The position numbers and the translations under genes are program-made. Shown in pieces: positions 1-6,830 of a stretch of DNA of 7,371 bases. Within the stretch, counting starts at the first letter, position 1. Every line of letters begins with the position of its first letter. The stretch lies in assembly GCA_023406915.1 (NCBI GenBank), contig JAEXTR010000198.1, positions 1 through 7,371 of the forward strand. Direction: 5' to 3'. This DNA comes from Bacteroidota bacterium (GTDB lineage Bacteria; Bacteroidota; Ignavibacteria; Ignavibacteriales; Ignavibacteriaceae). The notes below the pieces were generated by a model. The model was not told the origin of the DNA, ran no database searches, and saw only the letters and a program-made list of their open reading frames with translations.

Positions 1-191
1 TTGAGTTAATGAATTATGATTTACTTTAGAATTAAGAGTAATCAAAAGCTATTTTCATTGTATAACCCCAATAATCGTGCATACCTGGATTTCCTTGCGT
101 GTACTATACTTCCTTGTTCTGTGTGGACGACTACTGTGTGAGGTCAGAAGATATGTATGAATGATACTCCTGTTTTGGTTTCAGGGGGAAA

Positions 192-209
192 TTCTGCCAA
201 AAGGCAGAA
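192..209. repeat. perfect 7-bp inverted repeat with AAAA loop
   Basis: TTCTGCC (192-198) and GGCAGAA (203-209) are exact reverse complements separated by AAAA. In RNA this would be a small hairpin. It is not followed by a T-run on the plus strand (CTATTTG follows). On the minus strand it is followed only by a weak ATTT, so a terminator role is not well supported. It could also be a dyad-symmetric protein binding site. The structure is directly visible; its function is unknown. Confidence 0.35.
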
Positions 210-408
210 CTATTTGAAATCAATGTACAAATCCTAAATAAATAAGTCAATAGCTGTATATGAGCCAAAAACGAAGAATTTATGATGTGTACCACCAAAA
301 ACAACCAACTTTCTGAAAAATGAATCAAAGTCAGATCGAAATTGCATGGTTGGCAAACTCAGTGTCTCCTGAAGCAAACCCGCCTGTCTCCAAATTACCC
401 TCTTTTTA

Positions 409-438
409 TTGTTGATTCCCCATATAACCGTATATTTG
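409..438 (+). promoter_or_regulatory. candidate Bacteroidota-type promoter for the restriction gene
   Basis: TATATTTG at 431-438 is an exact match to the Bacteroidota -7 consensus TAnnTTTG. A TTG at 409-411 lies 19 bases upstream, within the usual spacing for the -33 TTTG/TTG element, and a second TTG at 412-414 gives 16 bases. Transcription would start a little downstream of 438, giving a leader of roughly 40 bases before the ATG at 489. Such short motifs arise by chance in AT-rich DNA, and the host phylum is itself an inference, so confidence is modest. Confidence 0.4.
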
Positions 439-475
439 TGCCGTCCGTCATGGCGGATTACTTCATTTTCAGATT

Positions 476-482
476 GGCAGGA
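476..482 (+). promoter_or_regulatory. ribosome binding site that selects ATG 489
   Basis: GGCAGGA contains AGGA (479-482), six bases before the ATG at 489. Neither the in-frame ATG at 450 nor the in-frame TTG at 342 has a comparable purine-rich element. This supports 489 as the start of the restriction-modification reading frame, which also fits the usual compact N-terminus of this family. Confidence 0.55.
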
Positions 483-689
483 ATCGATATGTCCAAATCC
501 CAGGCTCAGGAAACCATCACCCGTTTAGTCACCCGTTTTGAAGAAGGTATGGGCGACTATAAACAATCCACCTATAATGAAACCCAGACCCGTCTCGACT
601 TCATCAATCCTTTTTTCAAGGCTCTGGGATGGGATGTGGATAATGAAAAAGGGTCCGCCGAAGCCTACCGTGAAGTGATCCATGAGGAT

Positions 690-692
690 TAA
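690..692 (+). other. in-frame TAA nonsense codon within the restriction gene
   Basis: The frame reads V-I-H-E-D-stop-I-R-I-S-G-A-V-K-A-P-D-Y, and both sides belong to one conserved block of type IIG enzymes. There is no length change, so this is a substitution rather than a frameshift. The same codon TAA ends this gene at 3465-3467 and the adaptor gene at 6831-6833, and the pump gene ends in TAG. Reassignment of TAA to an amino acid is therefore unlikely. Confidence 0.9.
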
Positions 693-710
693 ATCAGAAT
701 CAGCGGCGCC

Positions 711-3467
711 GTGAAGGCTCCCGATTACTCCTTCCGCCTTCCGGGTGGTAAACAGCTTTTCTATGTCGAGGCAAAGAAACCATCCGTCCTGATCAGGGAT
801 CAGATTCAGCCTGCTTACCAGCTCCGCCGTTACGGATGGAGCGCAAAACTCCCCATCTCAATCCTTACTGATTTCGAGGAGTTCGCTATCTATGACTGTA
901 CCATCAAACCATCTGAAAACGATAAACCCTCAACTGGCAGAATAACCTACCTGAATTACAAAGACTATCTTTCCAACTTTGACCTGCTTTGGGATACCTT
1001 CAGTAAGGAACGCGTCCTCCAGGGTTCGTTCGACCGCTTCATCAAAAGCGACCGGAATAAAAAAGGCACTGCCACCGTCGACAAGGAATTCCTCTCATCC
1101 CTCGATACCTGGCGCACCACCCTCGCCGTTGCCGTTTCAAAACAGAACCCCATTATCACTGAGGATGAACTCAACTTTATCGTGCAGCTGATCATTGACC
1201 GCATCATCTTCCTCCGCATTGCAGAAGACCGTTCCATTGAACCCTATGGAGCCCTGAAAGAGATCACTGATTCCGGATCAGAAAATTCGTATCGCCTCCT
1301 GCTGGATACCTTCCACGAGGCAGATAAACGCTATAACTCCGGCTTGTTCGATTTCCGGAAAGACACCATTTCCGAAGCCATCTCCCTCGACAACAAGACC
1401 ATTAAAAACATTATCACCGATCTCTACTACCCGAAATCCCCTTATGAGTTCTCTGTCCTCTCAGTCGATATCCTTGGCAGTGCCTATGAACAGTTCCTTG
1501 GTAAAACCATCCGGCTCGAAAAGAACCACCGTGCAAAGGTCGAGGAGAAACCCGAAGTCCGCAAAGCGGGTGGTGTCTATTACACTCCTCAGTACATCGT
1601 TGATTACATCGTTCAGAACACAGTCGGCAAACTAGTCGAAAACAAAACCCCTGAAGAAGTAGCACAACTCACCATCGTTGATCCCGCCTGCGGCAGCGGC
1701 AGCTTCCTTTTGGGCGCATACCAGTTTCTGCTCGACTGGCATAAGGAATACTACACCACACACAAACCCTCAAAAAAGGAATACGAAGCAATCTTCAACC
1801 CTGTGGGCGGACTCTCAACCACCATCAAGAAACAGATACTCCTGAACAATATCTACGGCGTTGATATTGATGCAAACGCTGTGGAGGTGACAAAACTCTC
1901 CCTCCTCCTTAAATGTATGGAGGGTGAAACCTCAGCAACCATAAACCACCAGCTATCATTCTTTAAGGAGCGTCTCCTTCCCACACTCGATCATAATATC
2001 AAGTGTGGTAACTCCCTGATTGATCTGGATTATTTCGATTTCAAACTTGATCTTGAACCGACCCTCGATCTGCTGAAATCAATCAAACCCTTCAGCTGGA
2101 AGCAAAACTTTCCTTCGGTGTTTTCCAGAGGTGGATTTGATGCCGTTATCGGGAATCCCCCGTATGTACGCCAGGAAACCCTCGGTACTCTGAAGGAGTA
2201 CTTTTCAGCAAAGTACAGGGTATATCACGGAATGGCAGACTTATACAGCTATTTTATTGAGAAGGGTGTCCAGCTCCTGAAACCGGATGGCAGATTTGGA
2301 ATTATTGTTGCAAATAAATGGATGCGTGCTAATTATGGTGGTGCGCTCCGTGCATTCCTGATGAAGCAGGATATTGAGTCAATCATTGATTTTGGCGACC
2401 TGCCTGTTTTTGCTTCAGCCACCACCTATCCATGCATCCTCCTGATCAGGAATGATGAACCGGCTGATAGCTTTACGGGAGTGAATGTGGATACCCTCAG
2501 CTTTTCATCGCTCGAAAAGTATGTAACAGAAAACAGCATGATAGTTGAAAAATCATCCCTCACCACTGAAGCCTGGAATCTGACTTCACAAACAGAAGCA
2601 AGACTGATGCAGAAACTGAGATCCACCGGCATCCCCCTCGGTGAGTATGTGGATGGAAAGATATTCAGAGGAATCCTGACCGGATTGAATGAAGCCTTCA
2701 TCATCACCAAAGAACAGCGTGATGAACTGATACGGCAGGACCCAAAAAGTGCTGAGATCATTAAACCGTTTCTGCAAGGCAAGGAAATAAAACAGTATCA
2801 GACTCCTGCACCCACATCATACCTGATTTTCTTACCAAAAGGATTCACTGCAAGGGAAGGCAATAACCCCCGTAATCCATCAAAGTGGATGAGCGAAACC
2901 TATCCCGCTGTTTTTGAGCATCTGTTCAGATATGAAGCCAAAGCAAAAGCACGATATGATAAAGGTGAATACTGGTGGGAACTCAGAGCATGTGATTACT
3001 ATGATGCTTTCGAGAAGCCGAAAATCATTTTCCCCGATATTGCTCTTCGTATGCAAGCCACAATTGATACACAATCCTGTTTTGTTGTTAATACGGCATA
3101 CATTCTGCCGATAGCCGATTATTATCTGCTTGGTCTCTTGAACTCAAACCTGTTTTTATTTTACTACTCTAGGATCAGTTCAACAATTCGGGGTGGATAC
3201 CTAAGATATATCCGTCAGTATTTAGTTACGCTGCCGGTATTCCAGAATGAATCAGATATTTCTCTCTCGTTAAAAAGTGAGATTATTAATTGTGTCGGAT
3301 CAATACTGAATTTCAGTGCAAAGTTAGCTTATTCATCCTTGCCATTAGATGTTCAACAAATAGGGGTCCACATAGATTACCAAAAGGAAAAGCTCAACCA
3401 ACTCGTTTATCAGCTTTACGGGCTGACCGAGGAAGAAATTCAGATTATTGAGGATGCAATAAAGTAA
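711..3467 (+). CDS. possible GTG-started downstream product of the restriction gene (918 aa)
   Basis: GTG at 711 lies 18 bases after the nonsense codon and opens a 918-residue frame that keeps the nuclease D, E and K residues, all methyltransferase motifs and the recognition domain. It lacks the N-terminal 74 codons, including the YNETQTR helix, which in this family probably helps to build the nuclease fold. No Shine-Dalgarno sequence lies at a useful distance before it (GAGGAT at 684-689 is about 21 bases upstream), so expression would rely on re-initiation after the short upstream peptide. The next in-frame ATG is not until 1917, after motif I. Gene callers will probably report this frame as the gene. 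I regard it as the 3' part of the interrupted gene and not as an independent gene. Confidence 0.4.
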   Translation: MKAPDYSFRLPGGKQLFYVEAKKPSVLIRDQIQPAYQLRRYGWSAKLPISILTDFEEFAIYDCTIKPSENDKPSTGRITYLNYKDYLSNFDLLWDTFSKERVLQGSFDRFIKSDRNKKGTATVDKEFLSSLDTWRTTLAVAVSKQNPIITEDELNFIVQLIIDRIIFLRIAEDRSIEPYGALKEITDSGSENSYRLLLDTFHEADKRYNSGLFDFRKDTISEAISLDNKTIKNIITDLYYPKSPYEFSVLSVDILGSAYEQFLGKTIRLEKNHRAKVEEKPEVRKAGGVYYTPQYIVDYIVQNTVGKLVENKTPEEVAQLTIVDPACGSGSFLLGAYQFLLDWHKEYYTTHKPSKKEYEAIFNPVGGLSTTIKKQILLNNIYGVDIDANAVEVTKLSLLLKCMEGETSATINHQLSFFKERLLPTLDHNIKCGNSLIDLDYFDFKLDLEPTLDLLKSIKPFSWKQNFPSVFSRGGFDAVIGNPPYVRQETLGTLKEYFSAKYRVYHGMADLYSYFIEKGVQLLKPDGRFGIIVANKWMRANYGGALRAFLMKQDIESIIDFGDLPVFASATTYPCILLIRNDEPADSFTGVNVDTLSFSSLEKYVTENSMIVEKSSLTTEAWNLTSQTEARLMQKLRSTGIPLGEYVDGKIFRGILTGLNEAFIITKEQRDELIRQDPKSAEIIKPFLQGKEIKQYQTPAPTSYLIFLPKGFTAREGNNPRNPSKWMSETYPAVFEHLFRYEAKAKARYDKGEYWWELRACDYYDAFEKPKIIFPDIALRMQATIDTQSCFVVNTAYILPIADYYLLGLLNSNLFLFYYSRISSTIRGGYLRYIRQYLVTLPVFQNESDISLSLKSEIINCVGSILNFSAKLAYSSLPLDVQQIGVHIDYQKEKLNQLVYQLYGLTEEEIQIIEDAIK

Positions 3468-3504
3468 TTCGTATGAGCGGCAAATCACGCAGCGCATTCC
3501 ACAA

Positions 3505-3543
3505 AAAAACTGTAACCAAATCTGCATTTAGATTACCGTTTTT
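3505..3543. terminator. candidate bidirectional terminator between convergent genes
   Basis: AAAAAC (3505-3510) can pair with GTTTTT (3538-3543). Just inside, GTAA (3512-3515) can pair with TTAC (3533-3536), and an alternative inner stem pairs AATCT (3519-3523) with AGATT (3530-3534). Read on the plus strand the hairpin ends in five T, and on the minus strand in seven T (the A-run at 3503-3509). It lies about 40 bases after the restriction gene and about 60 bases beyond the pump gene stop, as expected for a terminator shared by convergent genes. The stem is AT-rich and has one mismatch, so its strength is uncertain. Confidence 0.5.
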
Positions 3544-3604
3544 ATGATGTCAAACGCCTGAAGCTGAAATCCCCAATACTCTTTTTAATGTAATTTATAT
3601 TTTT

Positions 3605-6600
3605 CTATCCCTCAGAATGCGGCTCTTTCTTCTCGCCGAATTTGAGAAACAGTCCGGGTACTACAATCATATTAAGCGTTGTTGAGGTAATCAGCCCCCC
3701 CAGTATCACAATTGCCATCGGGGCTTCAATTTCTTTCCCGGGTTCATCCAGCCCGAATGCTAAGGGGAGCAACGCAAGCCCTGCGGTTACTGCCGTCATC
3801 AGAATCGGATTCAGTCTTTCCAGTGACCCCTGAATAATGGCTTGTCTGAACTCCATCCCTTCATTGATGAGATGTTGATAGTGAGATATGATTAATATTC
3901 CGTTTCTGGTTGCTATTCCAAAAAGTGTGATGAATCCCACTAACGATGCGATGCTGACAACCCCCGTGGTGAAGTACACAGACCATACCCCACCTATGAG
4001 TGCAAGAGGTAAATTGACCAGTATGAATATTGCTGGTTTGAATGCTCCAAACTGCAAATATAAAATAAGGAAAATCAGGCTGATTGATACAATGCTCAGC
4101 AGAGTAATTATCCGTGCTGCTTCCTGTTCGCTTTCGAACTGTCCCCCAAACTCAACAAAGTATGAAGGTGGAAATGCAACTGAGGCATTGATTCTCTCGT
4201 CGATTTCATTCACTACACTCCTGATATCCCTCCCCGAAACATTTGCCTGCACCACAATTCGTCTTTGTACATTCTCACGATTTATGGTATTTGGTCCCCG
4301 TTCATACCGCACATCTGCCAGTTGCTTCAGGGGTACTTTTGCCCCCACTGGTGTGTCAAACAGTGCATTCTGAATGTTTGTGATATTCCCTCGGTTGGAA
4401 TCGTTGAAACGCACCATCAGATCATAGTTGTTCTGCCCTTCCAGTACCTGGGAAACAGCCTCTCCGTTGAACGCAACATCAATAAACTCGGCTAGTTCCC
4501 CTACAGTAAGTCCGTAGGTTGCCAGTGCCTGTCTGTCAAAGGTAATTCTTATCTGAGGTACATCTGCCTGTTGCTCAACTGCAAGGTCTACCACACCATC
4601 GACACCCGCCATACTCGTTTTAACCTGCTCCGCCAGAATACGCAATTTTGCCAACTCCGGACCAAATATCTTCACTGCTATGTTTGCTCTGGTTCCTGAA
4701 AGCATGTGATCAATACGGTGACCAAGCGGTTGACCTATCGTAATGTTCGTTCCCGGTATGATCGCCAGCGAGTTGCGTAATTCATCAAAGAATTCCTCCT
4801 TGCCTTTCCCGTTTAACGCAAACCGTACATCCAGTTCAGCTGCATTGACTCCCTGGGCATGTTCGTCAAGTTCCGCACGCCCAGTCCTTCTTACAGTTGA
4901 CACTACTTCCGGGTGTTCCAGCAATATCTTCTCAGCCAGTACACCAATCGTATTTGATTCATCCAGTGAGGTGCCAGGTACAGTAAGCACACTGATAGTC
5001 ATTGATCCTTCATTAAACTCGGGCAAAAACGCTCTTCCCAGAAAAGGAATCACTGCAAGTGTTCCAACCAGGAGAACTACTGAAATGGTAAGGACCATAA
5101 CCGGGTGTTGCAGCGTTTTTTCAAGGGTCTGCTTGTACATACGCTTTAGTCTGGTCACCAGCCAGCTGTCACGGTCTTCCTTCATGAAATCTGCATGCGG
5201 CAGTAAGTATGATGCCAGCACAGGCGTTACCGTCAGCGCAACGATTAATGATGCAAAAATGGATACGATATAGGCGTACCCCATGGGCTTCAGTAACCTT
5301 CCCTCAACACCACTCAGAAAGAATAAAGGCAGGAAGACGATGATGATAATGAGTGTTGCATTAACCATGGGCGCCCGGATCTCCCTTGAAGCTTCGAAAA
5401 CTACCTCCAGATATGGTTTCCTCTCCCCTTCTGGTCTCTGTCGGTTTTCTTTCAGCCTTCTGAACACATTCTCAACATCAATGATTGCATCATCTACCAG
5501 GGCCCCCACCGCAATCGCCATACCTCCAAGTGTCATCGTGTTGATCATGATGTCAAATAAACGAAAGACGAACATGGTGATCACAAGCGAGATTGGAATA
5601 GCGAGAACTGAAATAAAAGTAGTCCGGATATTCCAAAGGAAGAAAAATATGATGATGATAACAAGGATTGCTCCGTCCCGGAGCGCTACCATGACATTGG
5701 TTACTGCTGTCTCAATAAAATCTGATTGTTTGAAAACATTCGTATTGATCTCCACACCTGCAGGTAGTGTCTTGCGGATATCATCAATTGTTGACTCAAT
5801 CTTTTTTGTTAATTCAAGCGTGTTCACCTGTGGCTGCTTCTGAATTGTCAGGATAACAGCCGGTGATCCGTTACTTGAGCCGTCACCTATCTTTGTTGCT
5901 GCGCCTATCTTTATCTCCGCAACATCTTTAATCGTAATGGGTGTGTTATTCCTGAGATCCACGACGGTGTTCGCTATGTCCTCAATGCTGCTAACCCGTC
6001 CGATCCCGCGGATCAGATACTCCTGACCTGAATCCATATAAAACCCGCCCGATGAGTTCTTATTGCTTTCACTTGCAGCTCTCATGACTTCATGAAGCGT
6101 CATATTATAAGCTGCAAGCCGTTCAGGCGATATCAGTATCTGGTATTGCTTTACCTCACCCCCAATAGTTACGACCTGGGATACACCAGGTATTGATAAC
6201 AGTCTGCGTCTTATCGTGAAGTCTGTAATGTCCCTCAATTCCATCGTACTGATTGTTTCAGCATCTCCGGCTCCTCCGCTTTCTCGCGTCACGCTGAGTA
6301 GCATAATCTCTCCCATGATTGAGGAAATAGGTGCCAGCAATGGTTGGTCTACACCAGTGGGAAGTGTACCCGAAAGCATCTGTAGTTTCTCATTTACTAT
6401 CTGCCGTGCAGTAAAGATATCGGTACCCCAGTCAAATTCAACCCACACGATCGAAATTCCGGCAGAACTGGAGGATCGTACCCTGCGGACATCTGTTGCA
6501 CCATTGACGGCAGTTTCAATAGGGAATGATACCAGAGTTTCTACTTCCTCTGCTGCCATCCCGTGTGCCTCCGTAAGTATAGTAACTGTGGGCGCTGTGA

Positions 6601-6724
6601 TGTCAGGGAACACATCTATTGGCATATTCAGCGCGATATATGTTCCGCCAATCAGCAGCAGGAGTGATGTGATGAGTACGATTAATCTGTTTTGTAACGA
6701 CAGTTGAATTATTTTATCAAACAT
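3605..6724 (-). CDS. heavy-metal-type RND efflux transporter, inner-membrane permease (CusA/CzcA family)
   Basis: This is the proton-driven inner-membrane pump of a tripartite exporter, working as a trimer with a periplasmic adaptor and an outer-membrane channel to expel metal ions or other compounds. With the start at 6724 the protein has 1039 residues, the normal family length. TM1 spans about 14-33 and is followed by MPIDVFPD (34-41). TM2-TM4 lie near 350-420, TM7 near 541-562, and a C-terminal TM cluster fills roughly the last 170 residues. Two large periplasmic loops lie between TM1/TM2 and TM7/TM8. TM4 carries VDDAIIDVEN with D411, D412, D416 and E418, the expected proton-relay region (CusA D405 is the counterpart by my alignment from memory). 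In TM10, GIATRNG places R940 where CusA has E939, so a strict copper/silver assignment is not safe. The start is chosen for GGAG five bases upstream. An in-frame ATG at 6802 would add 26 residues unlike any pump N-terminus. It follows the adaptor gene by 106 bases, probably in one operon. Confidence 0.93.
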   Translation of the reverse strand: MFDKIIQLSLQNRLIVLITSLLLLIGGTYIALNMPIDVFPDITAPTVTILTEAHGMAAEEVETLVSFPIETAVNGATDVRRVRSSSSAGISIVWVEFDWGTDIFTARQIVNEKLQMLSGTLPTGVDQPLLAPISSIMGEIMLLSVTRESGGAGDAETISTMELRDITDFTIRRRLLSIPGVSQVVTIGGEVKQYQILISPERLAAYNMTLHEVMRAASESNKNSSGGFYMDSGQEYLIRGIGRVSSIEDIANTVVDLRNNTPITIKDVAEIKIGAATKIGDGSSNGSPAVILTIQKQPQVNTLELTKKIESTIDDIRKTLPAGVEINTNVFKQSDFIETAVTNVMVALRDGAILVIIIIFFFLWNIRTTFISVLAIPISLVITMFVFRLFDIMINTMTLGGMAIAVGALVDDAIIDVENVFRRLKENRQRPEGERKPYLEVVFEASREIRAPMVNATLIIIIVFLPLFFLSGVEGRLLKPMGYAYIVSIFASLIVALTVTPVLASYLLPHADFMKEDRDSWLVTRLKRMYKQTLEKTLQHPVMVLTISVVLLVGTLAVIPFLGRAFLPEFNEGSMTISVLTVPGTSLDESNTIGVLAEKILLEHPEVVSTVRRTGRAELDEHAQGVNAAELDVRFALNGKGKEEFFDELRNSLAIIPGTNITIGQPLGHRIDHMLSGTRANIAVKIFGPELAKLRILAEQVKTSMAGVDGVVDLAVEQQADVPQIRITFDRQALATYGLTVGELAEFIDVAFNGEAVSQVLEGQNNYDLMVRFNDSNRGNITNIQNALFDTPVGAKVPLKQLADVRYERGPNTINRENVQRRIVVQANVSGRDIRSVVNEIDERINASVAFPPSYFVEFGGQFESEQEAARIITLLSIVSISLIFLILYLQFGAFKPAIFILVNLPLALIGGVWSVYFTTGVVSIASLVGFITLFGIATRNGILIISHYQHLINEGMEFRQAIIQGSLERLNPILMTAVTAGLALLPLAFGLDEPGKEIEAPMAIVILGGLITSTTLNMIVVPGLFLKFGEKKEPHSEG

Positions 6725-6729
6725 TGATG

Positions 6730-6733
6730 CTCC
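6730..6733 (-). promoter_or_regulatory. ribosome binding site that selects the pump start at 6724
   Basis: On the minus strand GGAG lies five bases before ATG 6724 (TTTGGAGCATCAATG). The alternative in-frame ATG at 6802 has only a distant AGAGAG, about 12 to 13 bases upstream. The resulting N-terminus MFDKIIQLSLQNR is the usual one for this pump family. Confidence 0.6.
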
Positions 6734-6830
6734 AAACTCTTTCGTGACATTTGCGTTGTTATGCAGCTGTGCCAGTGGATAATCCTTTCTTGAACCCGGC
6801 ATAATCTGTTATTTCTCTCTACCTCGCACA

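Larger units (their letters stand above)
1..488. other. AT-rich intergenic/leader region without a convincing gene
   Basis: This stretch is clearly more AT-rich than the genes that follow, and all frames on both strands are broken by stops into short pieces. The longest candidates are a 65-codon minus-strand frame with a TTG start (131-328) and a TTG-started upstream extension of the restriction gene (342-488). Neither has a Shine-Dalgarno sequence or recognisable protein content. The region contains a short perfect hairpin (192-209) and, near its right end, a candidate Bacteroidota-type promoter (409-438) and a ribosome binding site (476-482) for the gene at 489. I see no tRNA, CRISPR repeats or insertion-sequence ends in it. 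Confidence 0.6.
489..3467 (+). pseudogene. type IIG restriction-modification enzyme (Eco57I-like), interrupted by one in-frame TAA
   Basis: Family members are single-chain enzymes that methylate adenine within a short target and cleave nearby DNA, acting as cytoplasmic phage and plasmid defence. Residues are numbered from ATG 489, with the nonsense codon as 68. The N-terminus carries the YNETQTR helix (29-35) and the FINPFFKALGW block (38-48). The nuclease PD-(D/E)xK residues are D79 (in APDYSF), E94 and K96 (in VEAKK). Methyltransferase motif X is GVYYTP (near 363-368), motif I is DPACGSGSF (398-406), and motif IV is NPPY (556-559), typical of N6-adenine enzymes. A TaqI_C-type recognition domain follows, including RGGYLRYIRQY near 901. 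The frame spans 992 codons plus its stop, a normal family length. Codon 68 (690-692) is TAA where the frame otherwise continues without a break; TCA (Ser) to TAA is a likely single change. It may be a recent pseudogene, a strain variant, a sequencing error, or a gene rescued by re-initiation. Family assignment is firm; activity is uncertain. Confidence 0.93.

Noticed and set aside
131..328. Minus-strand 65-codon frame with hydrophobic residues, possibly a small membrane protein
   Set aside because: It starts at TTG without a Shine-Dalgarno sequence, lies in AT-rich intergenic DNA, and its composition is what AT-rich noncoding sequence gives by chance.
342..488. TTG-started N-terminal extension of the restriction gene (also an in-frame ATG at 450)
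   Set aside because: The extension does not resemble the family N-terminus and overlaps the candidate promoter at 409-438. ATG 489 has a well-spaced AGGA.
690..692. Recoding of TAA as an amino acid (alternative genetic code)
   Set aside because: TAA ends both this gene and the adaptor gene normally, and no other in-frame TAA occurs in the long frames.
489..3467. BREX PglX-type or type I HsdM methyltransferase
   Set aside because: The N-terminal D79/E94-x-K96 nuclease block, the 992-codon length and the lack of any neighbouring BREX or HsdR/HsdS genes fit a stand-alone type IIG enzyme better.
3888..5843. Long plus-strand frames of 161-186 codons opposite the pump gene
   Set aside because: They are antisense shadows of a clearly conserved RND reading frame, rich in Ser, Thr and Arg and without recognisable domains.
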